Shown here in pieces: positions 17,888 through 26,127 of a DNA stretch of 46,752 bases. The stretch's first letter is position 1; each line of letters opens with the position of its first letter. Origin of the DNA: Lachnospiraceae bacterium (GTDB lineage: Bacteria; Bacillota; Clostridia; Lachnospirales; Lachnospiraceae); the NCBI GenBank assembly GCA_017472325.1, contig JAFUQM010000004.1:1-46752 (forward strand), written 5' to 3'. The notes under the pieces are model-generated. The model ran no database searches and was not told the origin of the DNA. It worked only from the letters and a program-made list of their open reading frames with translations. The translations under genes were made by a program, and so were the position numbers.

Positions 17888-19726
17888 ATGGACAAATTTA
17901 TTGTAAACATTATTCATCGTCCGGAAATGGTTCCTGAGTACTCGGAGAAAGTAACAGGACACGGCAAAGAAGAAGACATCAGCAGAGAAGCACTCTTAAC
18001 TGAGTCACTTGACATTTTCAAATTACAGCAGGAAACTGCACACAAAAATGGATTAAAAACAACAATCCAGATGACATACGCAAGTTTATTCAATGATGAA
18101 GCAGTAGAACTGGCAAAAGAACATCATGAAAAATACGGTGATGAAATTGCATTATCTTTATTAGGACTTCCTTGCCAGGAGTTCAGAGACAAATATAAAA
18201 CAAAAGATTTTTGTATCTGGATGTTCTCTATGGAAGATAAAAAAGAAATCGTTAACGACGTATTCGGTAAATTCTACGAAAGATTTGGTTTTTATCCAGA
18301 ATCAACAGGATCTTACTACATGGATGCTGAATTAACAAATTACATCAAAGAAAAATATCCAATGGTAAAATGTGCAGTTGCAACATGTTGGGAAGAAGGT
18401 CCAAAGGCTTATCATACATGTAACAACTCATGGTATACATTATTTGATGGTGGCCCATGGAACCCATGGATTCCATCCAAACAGAACACACATGCACCAG
18501 CAGCTAATGAAGCAGAGGATAGTGGTATCGTAGCAATCCCACACCTTTCCAGAGACTTGCTTGCATGCTATGACGGTAATGGTTCTAACTTCGGTACACA
18601 TCCACAGAACGTACTTCGTGGTATGATTTACGATTCAGAGACATGGGAATATCCATATCTTTACAACTTAATTGACCAGTATCGTGCACTTGAAAAATAC
18701 AACAACGGTTACGCTTATAACATGATGTTCGTAGGACCAGGCTGGATGAACAAAATGGGTCGTTGGGAAGCTCCATATGAACTTCTTAAAAAATCCTATG
18801 AAGATGGTATGGCTTACTATGGACAGCTCAAAAAAGAAGGTAAATTAACAGACATGACTATGGCTGAATTTGCTGACTACTATCGTGAGAAAAAATCTTA
18901 CACAGAGCCAGAATGTGCGCTTTGGAAAGATATTTTATACGGCTCAGACAAACAGTTATTCTGGTATGCAGACCCATTTATGAGAGCATGTGTAAACATG
19001 GATCAGGGTGGCGCTATCGTTGACCTTAGACCATATGCTGCAAAATTAAAATGGGAAGTTGGTATTGGAACACCTCACGTACAGGATGCTTCTTATCCAT
19101 TCCTTATCCAGGAGAAATACCGTGCAGGTTACTTCACACACTATGCAGGTGAAGGTACAGTACGTAGTGCAAAATTAACATACAACGGAGAAGAAGTTGA
19201 TTTATGCTTATGCCGTACAAAAGCTAAATTCTCCCAGGAAGGAAATACAAGAATCCTTACATTGGATCCAGTAGATATTGAATTCTACAAATTAACTGTA
19301 AAATTACAGACAAAGATTTACTTTGAAGAAGGAAGCTCAAACATTAAGATTGAAAGAACAATTCTTGAAATGAGCGATCCAAACGCTGTTGTAGAATTAA
19401 ATGAATACATGGTTGCATGCTATGGTACAACAGAATATCCAGAAGATATGACAGGTATCAGCCTTGTAGCTAAAAACGATGCTGACAGCAAGGAAATCGT
19501 ATATGCTTACAAATGCAGAGAAGAAGCACTTGCAGGAGCAACAGAAGTATCTGCAACAATCAATGCAATTGAAACAAAAGTATCTATGACAACAGATAAA
19601 GCAGACGTTTCTGGTTATGTAAGAGAAGGTTATGCATTCTCACCAATGTTCACATTAGGTTATACAACTACACTCAAGGATAAGGAGGTATTTGCATCAT
19701 GGCTCAATCTGGAAAAGGCAAATTAA
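17888..19726 (+). CDS. uncharacterised 612-residue protein of the galactan locus, enzyme-like
   Basis: I do not recognise a named family. There is no signal peptide or membrane helix, so it is cytoplasmic. The N-terminal half has a barrel-like look reminiscent of polysaccharide-deacetylase/GH57/GH38-type folds: 'HKNGLKTTIQMTY', 'EIALSLLGLPCQEF', 'ERFGFYPESTGSYYMDAE' and 'KCAVATCWEEGPKAYH'. It is rich in Trp, Tyr and acidic residues ('WYTLFDGGPWNPWIP', 'DSETWEYPYLY'). The C-terminal third (about 400-600) looks all-beta ('GYFTHYAGEGTVRSAKLTY'), as in GH57/GH38 C-terminal domains. The start ATG 17888 follows AGGAGAGAAGAGG; the frame is open further upstream but contains the operator and promoter region. 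It is controlled by operator 4 and co-transcribed with the zinc-ribbon gene it overlaps. Codon choice is as biased as in the binding protein, suggesting high expression. An intracellular carbohydrate-active enzyme acting on imported galactan fragments is inference. Confidence 0.7.
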   Translation: MDKFIVNIIHRPEMVPEYSEKVTGHGKEEDISREALLTESLDIFKLQQETAHKNGLKTTIQMTYASLFNDEAVELAKEHHEKYGDEIALSLLGLPCQEFRDKYKTKDFCIWMFSMEDKKEIVNDVFGKFYERFGFYPESTGSYYMDAELTNYIKEKYPMVKCAVATCWEEGPKAYHTCNNSWYTLFDGGPWNPWIPSKQNTHAPAANEAEDSGIVAIPHLSRDLLACYDGNGSNFGTHPQNVLRGMIYDSETWEYPYLYNLIDQYRALEKYNNGYAYNMMFVGPGWMNKMGRWEAPYELLKKSYEDGMAYYGQLKKEGKLTDMTMAEFADYYREKKSYTEPECALWKDILYGSDKQLFWYADPFMRACVNMDQGGAIVDLRPYAAKLKWEVGIGTPHVQDASYPFLIQEKYRAGYFTHYAGEGTVRSAKLTYNGEEVDLCLCRTKAKFSQEGNTRILTLDPVDIEFYKLTVKLQTKIYFEEGSSNIKIERTILEMSDPNAVVELNEYMVACYGTTEYPEDMTGISLVAKNDADSKEIVYAYKCREEALAGATEVSATINAIETKVSMTTDKADVSGYVREGYAFSPMFTLGYTTTLKDKEVFASWLNLEKAN

Positions 19727-19911
19727 ATTTTAGATGTCCATCCTGCTTCATGAGAGATTTAGACATCGATATGTTTTACGATAAAGATAAAGAGGAATAT
19801 TACTGCATGAGATGCCAGTACACAGGAACAGAAAAAGATGTTCTTGAGAAAAATGAAATGGCAAGATTCCGTTATAGAAGCGGTATGAAGAGAATTACAG
19901 ATTTTGATTAA
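19699..19911 (+). CDS. small zinc-ribbon protein
   Basis: 70 residues with two Cys pairs, 'CPSC' near residue 13 and 'CMRC' near residue 36, the classical four-Cys zinc ribbon. The rest is charged ('KDKEEYYCMRCQYTG'). The ATG at 19699 lies 28 bases inside the end of the preceding gene and is preceded by AAGGAGG inside that gene, so the two are translationally coupled. Function unknown. In this context it could bind nucleic acid or act as a partner of the upstream enzyme. Confidence 0.85.
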   Translation: MAQSGKGKLNFRCPSCFMRDLDIDMFYDKDKEEYYCMRCQYTGTEKDVLEKNEMARFRYRSGMKRITDFD

Positions 19912-19924
19912 TTTATAATAAACT

Positions 19925-19958
19925 GCGGCATATGCGTAATGCATATGCCACGGTTTTT
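19925..19958 (+). terminator. intra-cluster terminator before GH53
   Basis: GGCATATGC / GCATATGCC with a 5-base loop and TTTTT. Only 39 bases separate it from the GH53 start and no promoter is seen there, so GH53 is probably expressed by read-through. Confidence 0.9.
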
Positions 19959-19997
19959 GTAAGCAAAGACTCAGGTTAGTATGCAGGAGAGAAGATT

Positions 19998-21110
19998 ATG
20001 GCAGATTTCGTAAAGGGAATGGATATTTCCACATTAAAAGAGTTAGAAAGCTTAGGAGCAAAATATTACGATAACGGTGAAGAAAAAGATTTACTTGAGA
20101 TTTTAAAATCTTATGATGTAAATGCAATTAGACTTCGTTTATGGCACAATCCATATACAGAAGATGGCGTTCCTTATGGAGCAGGAACAAATGATTTAGA
20201 AACAACATTAGAGCTTGCAAAAAGAGTATTGGATGCAGATATGCAGTTTTTATTAAATTTCCATTACAGCGACAGTTGGACAGATCCAGGCAAACAGAGA
20301 ATTCCAAAGGCTTGGAGAGGCTTTACTGATGATGAATTAGAGCAGGCAATGTATGATTATACAAAAGAAACAATGGAAATCTTCAAAGAAAAGAATGTAT
20401 TTCCAACAATGGTACAGGTAGGAAATGAGTTGACTAATGGTTTGCTGTGGCCAAATGGACAGAAACCAAATTACGATAACATTGCAAGATTTATTAACGC
20501 TGGTATCCGTGGTGTACGTGCGGTAGATAAAGATATTCCGATTATGATTCACCTTGATAATGGCGGTAATAATGAAATGTATCGTGATTGGTTTGATAAC
20601 TTTATGAAGAGAGGCGAAGACTTCCAGGTAATCGGACTTTCTTATTATCCATTCTGGCATGGAACATTAGATCAGTTAGAATATAATATGAATGATATTG
20701 CAAAGCGTTATGGAAAAGACTTAATTGTGTGTGAGGTTTCTATGGGCTTTACAATGGAAGACTACAAAGAATATGAGCAATTATCTGATGAAGAGAGAAA
20801 AGGTATGGCTACAAAGCCAGAACTTGTAGAGAAAATCGAGTACCCAATGACAAAACAGGGACAGTGTGATTTCCTTGAAGATTTCTTCACACGTATTGCC
20901 AATGTTGTTGATGATAAAGGAAAAGGTTATTATTACTGGGAACCAGGCTGGCTTCCAATCAAAGGTTCCGGCTGGGCAACACCAGAATCCTTAGAATATA
21001 TGCAGGAAAAGGGTCCATGTGGTAATGAATGGGCAAATCAGGCATTGTTTGATTATGATGGAAATGCACTTCCTGCATTTAATGTAGTGAAAAACTTTGA
21101 AAAGAAATAA
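19998..21110 (+). CDS. endo-beta-1,4-galactanase, glycoside hydrolase family 53, intracellular
   Basis: Hydrolyses beta-1,4-galactan chains of pectic arabinogalactan. At 370 residues it is a single (beta/alpha)8 domain: 'VKGMDISTLKELE' at the start, 'NAIRLRLWHNPY', 'FLLNFHYSDSWTDPGKQ', acid/base Glu144 in 'QVGNELTNGLLWP', and nucleophile Glu246 in 'LIVCEVSMGF'. It begins directly at the barrel with no signal peptide, unlike most secreted GH53 enzymes, so it should act in the cytoplasm on imported oligosaccharides. GGAGAG precedes ATG 19998. It completes the locus with GH42, which would trim the shorter products to galactose. Confidence 0.93.
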   Translation: MADFVKGMDISTLKELESLGAKYYDNGEEKDLLEILKSYDVNAIRLRLWHNPYTEDGVPYGAGTNDLETTLELAKRVLDADMQFLLNFHYSDSWTDPGKQRIPKAWRGFTDDELEQAMYDYTKETMEIFKEKNVFPTMVQVGNELTNGLLWPNGQKPNYDNIARFINAGIRGVRAVDKDIPIMIHLDNGGNNEMYRDWFDNFMKRGEDFQVIGLSYYPFWHGTLDQLEYNMNDIAKRYGKDLIVCEVSMGFTMEDYKEYEQLSDEERKGMATKPELVEKIEYPMTKQGQCDFLEDFFTRIANVVDDKGKGYYYWEPGWLPIKGSGWATPESLEYMQEKGPCGNEWANQALFDYDGNALPAFNVVKNFEKK

Positions 21111-21274
21111 GAAATAGAGAATTGCTTATGTATCATAGATTTGTTTTTTCATAGAAAGTATTGTGCCAGATATTCGCTAGATAAAAAAGGAATGGATGCA
21201 GAAGTGATAGCATAACAGATAAGGCATAAAAGATTGCTTTTTCAAAGTTGGATATCAGCGAAAGCTGTTACCTT

Positions 21275-21324
21275 AGAGGACATAGTATAACAATATATGA
21301 AAAGTATGTCCTCTCCTTTTCTCC
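21275..21324 (+). terminator. terminator after GH53 (first of two)
   Basis: AGAGGACATA (21275-21284) pairs with TATGTCCTCT (21306-21315) over a 21-base loop, followed by CCTTTTCT. The 280-base gap 21111-21393 otherwise shows no gene. Confidence 0.6.
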
Positions 21325-21340
21325 CCCTTTTAAGGGATTC

Positions 21341-21373
21341 CCTTAGAGTTCTCCGCTCTAAGGGATTTTTTGT
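21341..21373 (+). terminator. strong terminator closing the galactan locus
   Basis: CCCTTAGAG / CTCTAAGGG stem, 7-base loop, A then seven T residues. It separates the galactan region from the convergent metF gene. Confidence 0.92.
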
Positions 21374-21393
21374 TGAAATATAAATATTAGAAT

Positions 21394-22251
21394 TTACTGG
21401 ATGCTTCGTACAATTTCCGCAGCCATCTTTGGTTTGTTCATAGTGTAGATATGGATGCCGTCTACACCACGCTTCTTTAAGTCTAAAATTTGTCTAATAG
21501 CATAATCAATACCTGCTTTACGCATATCTTCTGGTACATCTCCATAAGTAGCAATGATATCAGCCAGTTCCTTTGGAACAGAAGAACCGGATAAAGATAC
21601 TGTAGTACCCAATTGCTTTGCGGAAGTAATTGGCATAATACCTGCACATACTGGAGCACTAAATCCTGTTGCGTGTGCTTTGTCTAAAAATCGATAGAAA
21701 TAGTCATTATCAAAAAAGAGCTGGGTAATAAAAAAGTCTGCGCCAGCATCAGCTTTTTCTTTTAAATGTTGTAAATCAGATGCAAAGTCCGTAGCTTCAT
21801 AATGCTTTTCGGGATAGCATGCACCTGCAATTTCAAGGTCTGAGTTTTCTTTTAGGAAGCGTACCATATCAGAAGCATAAGTAAATTCCCGTGCATTAAA
21901 TTGAGCATCTTCCATCCAGGTTGGTCTGTCGCCACGGAGCGCAAGTACATGAGAGATATTTTCTTCTTTTAAACTCTTACATACTTCAATGATATCTGCT
22001 TTTGTAGAGCCAACGCATGTCATATGCGCAAGTGCATTGATATGCAATTGATTTTGAATATAAGAGGCAATTTCAACAGTTTTCTTTGATTTGCTTCCGC
22101 CGGCACCATAGGTTACGCTGATAAAATCAGGATTGTGTGTGGCGAGAGAATCCAGAGTATGGAATGCTGAGGTAAATTCTTCTTCTTTTTTGGGAGGGAA
22201 TACCTCGAAAGATAAGGTTGGTTTTTGCGTTGAAAATAAATCTTTTATCAT
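21394..22251 (-). CDS. metF: 5,10-methylenetetrahydrofolate reductase
   Basis: Reduces methylene-THF to methyl-THF for methionine synthesis or acetogenic one-carbon flux. The 285-residue length is that of bacterial MetF. Visible motifs: 'SFEVFPPKKEEE' with the catalytic Glu, 'VTYGAGGS', 'HMTCVG', 'HVLALRGDRP', and 'FFITQLFFDNDYF', all classical FAD/folate contacts. Start ATG at 22251 with a weak ribosome site. It is transcribed leftward, divergent from the MoxR gene; no riboswitch was recognised in the 147-base gap. Confidence 0.96.
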   Translation of the reverse strand: MIKDLFSTQKPTLSFEVFPPKKEEEFTSAFHTLDSLATHNPDFISVTYGAGGSKSKKTVEIASYIQNQLHINALAHMTCVGSTKADIIEVCKSLKEENISHVLALRGDRPTWMEDAQFNAREFTYASDMVRFLKENSDLEIAGACYPEKHYEATDFASDLQHLKEKADAGADFFITQLFFDNDYFYRFLDKAHATGFSAPVCAGIMPITSAKQLGTTVSLSGSSVPKELADIIATYGDVPEDMRKAGIDYAIRQILDLKKRGVDGIHIYTMNKPKMAAEIVRSIQ

Positions 22252-22398
22252 GTATGATCACTCACTTTCTGTGGTATAAATGCTTGCTTTTACAACAGGA
22301 ATATCGTAACATGGAACTAATGAGTATGCAAGTAAAATGCATAGGAAAACAGTTATATAACACGCATAAAAAGGGTGGAAAGGAATAGGTAACAATAT

Positions 22399-23265
22399 AT
22401 GAATCAGGCAGTAGGGAATTTTGGAAGTACAAGCGAATATGTTGCGTCAGAGCAGTTAATGGCAAGTGTGAATGTGGCAATTGCATTACAGAAGCCACTG
22501 TTAATCAAAGGTGAACCAGGTACAGGAAAAACAATGCTTGCTGAGGCTGTTGCAAAATCACTTGGGAAGAAGTTAATTATATGGAACATTAAATCTACTA
22601 CAAAAGCACAGGAAGGTTTATATGTTTATGACACCATTCAGCGATTGTATGATGGACAGTTTGGAGAAGAAGGCGTTGATGATATTGCGAAATATATCAA
22701 ACTTGGTAAATTAGGAGAAGCTTTTGACAGTGAAGAACAGGTAATTTTGTTAATTGACGAAATTGACAAGGCAGATTTGGAATTCCCGAATGACCTTCTG
22801 TGGGAATTAGACCAGATGGAATTTTATATTCATGAGACAAAGAGAACAGTGAAAGCGAAACATCGGCCAATCGTTATCATTACTTCTAATGCAGAGAAAG
22901 AATTGCCAGATGCTTTTCTTAGAAGATGTATTTTCCACTATATTGATTTCCCGGATGCACAGTTAATGGAAGAAATTGTAAGAACACATTATCCAGATGT
23001 AGAAGCCAATCTGTTAAAGAGTGCGATGGATGTTTTTTATGATATCCGTTCTTATAGAGATATTAGAAAAAAACCTAGTACATCTGAACTGATTGATTGG
23101 ATTAATGCACTGCAGATAGGTGGTATTCCTGCAGATAAAATCCGTGCAGAACTTCCATTTGTGGGAGTTGTAGTGAAAAAGATGAAGATCTCGAAACGGT
23201 ACGTCGTAAAATTTCCTTGTAGGAAAGAGGGCAGAATATGTTTAGCAAATTCTTTTATACATTAA
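22399..23265 (+). CDS. MoxR-type AAA+ ATPase, with an apparent -1 frameshift near the 3' end
   Basis: MoxR ATPases act with VWA proteins as chaperone-like modules, and the VWA partner follows. Walker A 'GEPGTGKT' is at residues 38-45, Walker B 'LLIDEIDKA' at about 117-125, and sensor/arginine-finger regions 'VIITSNAEKELPDAFLRR' are present. As written, the frame runs to TAA at 23265 and overlaps the next gene by 28 bases, ending in residues with no family character. A shift to the -1 frame at the A5G run 23176-23181 gives DEDLETVRRKISL and stops at 23222, leaving the ribosome site of the next gene free. That tail is what I expect for the family. So either one A is missing (sequencing or real indel), or ribosomes shift at AAAAAG. 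Start ATG 22399; the ribosome site is modest. Confidence 0.88.
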   Translation: MNQAVGNFGSTSEYVASEQLMASVNVAIALQKPLLIKGEPGTGKTMLAEAVAKSLGKKLIIWNIKSTTKAQEGLYVYDTIQRLYDGQFGEEGVDDIAKYIKLGKLGEAFDSEEQVILLIDEIDKADLEFPNDLLWELDQMEFYIHETKRTVKAKHRPIVIITSNAEKELPDAFLRRCIFHYIDFPDAQLMEEIVRTHYPDVEANLLKSAMDVFYDIRSYRDIRKKPSTSELIDWINALQIGGIPADKIRAELPFVGVVVKKMKISKRYVVKFPCRKEGRICLANSFIH

Positions 23266-24440
23266 AAGCAAAAGGTTTACATGTAACGCTGAGTGAATGG
23301 TTGACATTACAGGAAGCGCTGGATAAAGGCCTATGCAATAGCAGTTTGACAGAGTTTTATTATATTGCAAGAATGATTCTTGTCAAAAGTGAAACCGATT
23401 TTGATAAATTTGATATGGCGTTTGAAGAACATTTTAAAGGCATCTATTCGGATAATGGTTTGACCAAGAAAATGTTAGAGTGGCTTGATAAGCCAGAGAT
23501 GAATGATTTGATGAATGAAGATGAGAATCAGTGGCTTAACCAATTAGAGGATTTGCAGATTGACAGAGAAGATGTTGATAAACGATTTAAAGAACGTTTA
23601 AAGGAGCAGGACAGCGAACATAATGGCGGCAGCTATTGGATTGGTACAATGGGAAAAACTTCGTTTGGTAATACTGGCGGCAACATTGGGGGTATTAGAG
23701 TTGGTGGTAGAACCGGACATCAATCTGCATTTCAGGTAATTGGTGAGAGGAAGTATAAAGATTTTCGTGATGATAGAATGTTAGATAATAGGCAGTTTCA
23801 ACTTGCGTTTCGTAAACTGCGTCAGTTTTCTACCAAGCTAGATATTCCCAAAACAGAGCTTGACCTGGATGCGACCATTGATAAGACATGTAATAATGGT
23901 GGCTATCTGCAGATTGTGATGGATAGGCCGCGTAAGAATGCTGTGAAATTATTACTTCTGATGGATTCTGGCGGAACAATGATACCATTTAGTAAACTGT
24001 TAAATGATTTATTTCAGGCAGTGCATAAATCCAATCATTATAAAGATGTGAAAACATATTATTTTCATAACTGTATTTATAGTAAATTGTATAAGACTCC
24101 AGAATGTGAAAATGGTGACTGGATTGATACGGAATGGATGTTTCGGAATCTCGACAGTGATTATAAAGTGATTGTTGTAGGAGATGCAGCAATGGCACCA
24201 GAAGAGTTATATTCGCCGGATGGAAATTACAGAGGACCTAATGGCGGATTATCTGGTATGGAATGGCTGCAGCTTCTAAAGAAGAATTATAAGAAGATTG
24301 TATGGCTAAATCCTAAGATGGCACCAGGTGATGCACCGTGGCGTGAGGCAGAAACAGCAATTAAAAAGGAATTTCCAATGTATCATCTCACAGTGGATGG
24401 ACTGAATCAGGCAATGCAGAAGCTGATGTTGAATAAATAA
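23238..24440 (+). CDS. VWA (CoxE-like) protein paired with the MoxR ATPase
   Basis: 400 residues. The N-terminal 200 residues are helical and charged with a Gly-rich linker ('GNTGGNIGGIRVGGRTG', about 148-165). The C-terminal half is a von Willebrand A domain whose metal site begins 'LLLLMDSGGTM', with later 'VVGDAAMAP'. The MIDAS motif is DxSGG rather than the canonical DxSxS. Such MoxR-VWA pairs are thought to insert metals or remodel protein complexes; the target here is unknown. GGAAAGAGGGC lies upstream of ATG 23238. A terminator-like hairpin follows and runs into the spoIVA leader. Confidence 0.88.
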   Translation: MFSKFFYTLKAKGLHVTLSEWLTLQEALDKGLCNSSLTEFYYIARMILVKSETDFDKFDMAFEEHFKGIYSDNGLTKKMLEWLDKPEMNDLMNEDENQWLNQLEDLQIDREDVDKRFKERLKEQDSEHNGGSYWIGTMGKTSFGNTGGNIGGIRVGGRTGHQSAFQVIGERKYKDFRDDRMLDNRQFQLAFRKLRQFSTKLDIPKTELDLDATIDKTCNNGGYLQIVMDRPRKNAVKLLLLMDSGGTMIPFSKLLNDLFQAVHKSNHYKDVKTYYFHNCIYSKLYKTPECENGDWIDTEWMFRNLDSDYKVIVVGDAAMAPEELYSPDGNYRGPNGGLSGMEWLQLLKKNYKKIVWLNPKMAPGDAPWREAETAIKKEFPMYHLTVDGLNQAMQKLMLNK

Positions 24441-24447
24441 ATTCTGG

Positions 24448-24476
24448 TCATAAACAAAAGTACCTCTCCATATATT
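24448..24476 (+). promoter_or_regulatory. spoIVA: candidate sigma-E promoter of spoIVA
   Basis: TCATAAAC (24448-24455), a 13-base spacer and CATATATT (24469-24476) fit the mother-cell sigma-E pattern (ATA in -35, CATA...T in -10). The expected start is near 24483, 23 bases before the spoIVA ATG. spoIVA is known to be sigma-E controlled in Bacillus. Confidence 0.6.
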
Positions 24477-24503
24477 AGTATAAATATATGCGGAGGTATT
24501 TTT
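24461..24503 (+). terminator. hairpin ending the MoxR/VWA operon and covering the spoIVA ribosome site
   Basis: A 15-position stem, TACCTCTCCATATAT / ATATATGCGGAGGTA (one T-G wobble, one mismatch, 8-base loop), followed by TTTTT. The right arm contains GGAGGT, the spoIVA ribosome binding site. A transcript started at the sigma-E promoter would lack the left arm. Confidence 0.85.
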
Positions 24504-24505
24504 AT

Positions 24506-25987
24506 ATGGACAATAATAAAGAATTTAATTTATACAAGGATATACAGGTTCGTACAAGCGGGGAGATTTATATTGGGGTTGTTGGTCCTGTGCGCACTGG
24601 CAAATCAACATTTATCAAACGTTTTATGGATTTGATGGTTCTTCCGTTTATGGAGGAAGAACATGAGAAGGTGCGTGCGCAGGATGAATTACCGCAAAGT
24701 TCTGGTGGCAAGACAATTACAACAACAGAACCCAAATTTATTCCAAAAGAGTCAGCAGAATTGACATTAGGAGGAGATATCAATGTCAAAGTCCGACTGA
24801 TTGATTGTGTAGGCTATATGGTAGAAGGCGCCAGTGGCCATATGGAAGATGCTGCTGAAAGAATGGTAAAAACGCCGTGGTTTGAGTATGAGATTCCATT
24901 TACACAGGCAGCAGAAATAGGAACAAAAAAAGTAATCAATGACCATTCTACCATTGGAATTGTCATAACAACAGATGGCAGTTTTGGGGAACTGCCCAGA
25001 GAAAATTATGTACCAGCGGAAGAAAAAACAATTACAGAATTAAAACGCTTACATAAACCATTTGTAGTACTGGTAAATACCGATAAACCATTTGCAACAG
25101 AAGCGAAAAAGACTGCAGAAGAAATCGAAGCAAAGTATGCTGTAACAGCTATTCCAGTCAATTGTGAACAGCTTAGAAAAGAGGATATTCATATGATTAT
25201 GGAACAGGTGCTTTATGAATTTCCACTTTCTATGATTGAGTTTTATATGCCAAAATGGGTAGAGATGCTATCACAGAATCATCCGATGAAGATGGAAATT
25301 GTGGAGAAAGTAAAAGAACTGCTTCAGAATACCAATGTAATTCGAGATGTGACAGAACAGCCAGTGACAATAGAGAGTCAGTATTTGAAACGATGTAAGG
25401 TAGAAAATATTAATATGGCAGATGGCAGTGTACGTGTTGTATTGGATGTGGATGATGCTTACTATTATGAGATGTTAAGTGAGTTGATTGGAGAAAATAT
25501 TACAAGTGAATATCATTTAATTTCTACCATGAAAGAACTTGCAAGGATGAAAAAAGAATATACCAAAGTATTACATGCAATAGACGCAGTCCGTGCAAAG
25601 GGCTATGGTGTAGTAACACCGGAAAGAAATGAGATTGTGTTAGACAAACCAGAGGTTATCAGGCATGGCAATAAATTTGGGGTTAAAATTAAAGCAGAAA
25701 GTCCATCCATTCATATGATACGTGCTAATATAGAAACAGAGATTGCACCAATTGTGGGAACGCAGGAGCAGGCAGAAGATTTGATTGCTTATATTTCTAA
25801 TGCGGACAGCAATGCAGAAGGCATCTGGGAAACCAATATATTTGGAAAAACAGTAGAACAGCTTGTAAATGATGGAATTACTAGTAAAATAACGATGATT
25901 GGGGATGAAAGCCAAGTAAAATTGCAGGAAACAATGCAAAAAATTGTCAATGACAGCAATGGTGGTATGGTGTGTATCATTATCTAA
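24506..25987 (+). CDS. spoIVA: stage IV sporulation protein A (spore coat morphogenetic ATPase)
   Basis: SpoIVA polymerises on the forespore surface with ATP hydrolysis to form the base of the spore coat. The 493 residues match the usual length (about 492). Walker A 'GVVGPVRTGKSTF' is at about 24-36, 'LIDCVGYMV' is the Walker B region, and the C-terminus 'MVCIII' is the membrane-attaching end. The start is the ATG at 24506 (MDNNKEFNLYKDI) because GGAGGT lies 8 bases upstream; an in-frame ATG at 24488 precedes that site. Presence indicates an endospore former. Confidence 0.96.
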   Translation: MDNNKEFNLYKDIQVRTSGEIYIGVVGPVRTGKSTFIKRFMDLMVLPFMEEEHEKVRAQDELPQSSGGKTITTTEPKFIPKESAELTLGGDINVKVRLIDCVGYMVEGASGHMEDAAERMVKTPWFEYEIPFTQAAEIGTKKVINDHSTIGIVITTDGSFGELPRENYVPAEEKTITELKRLHKPFVVLVNTDKPFATEAKKTAEEIEAKYAVTAIPVNCEQLRKEDIHMIMEQVLYEFPLSMIEFYMPKWVEMLSQNHPMKMEIVEKVKELLQNTNVIRDVTEQPVTIESQYLKRCKVENINMADGSVRVVLDVDDAYYYEMLSELIGENITSEYHLISTMKELARMKKEYTKVLHAIDAVRAKGYGVVTPERNEIVLDKPEVIRHGNKFGVKIKAESPSIHMIRANIETEIAPIVGTQEQAEDLIAYISNADSNAEGIWETNIFGKTVEQLVNDGITSKITMIGDESQVKLQETMQKIVNDSNGGMVCIII

Positions 25988-26029
25988 TGAAATGTTAATC
26001 TTCTGTATGTGTAGCTTTATTTTGTATAG

Positions 26030-26077
26030 GGTTGTCTTGTAAAAGCAGTACTTCTGTTTGGCAAGGCAGCCTTTTTT
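26030..26077 (+). terminator. terminator after spoIVA
   Basis: GGTTGTCTTG / CAAGGCAGCC, a 10-bp stem with two wobbles, then TTTTTT. The 22-base loop may pair further. Confidence 0.8.
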
Positions 26078-26127
26078 ATGGTAAAATAAATGTATTATAC
26101 AGTGTTGTAAGGGTATAGGTTGTTGAT

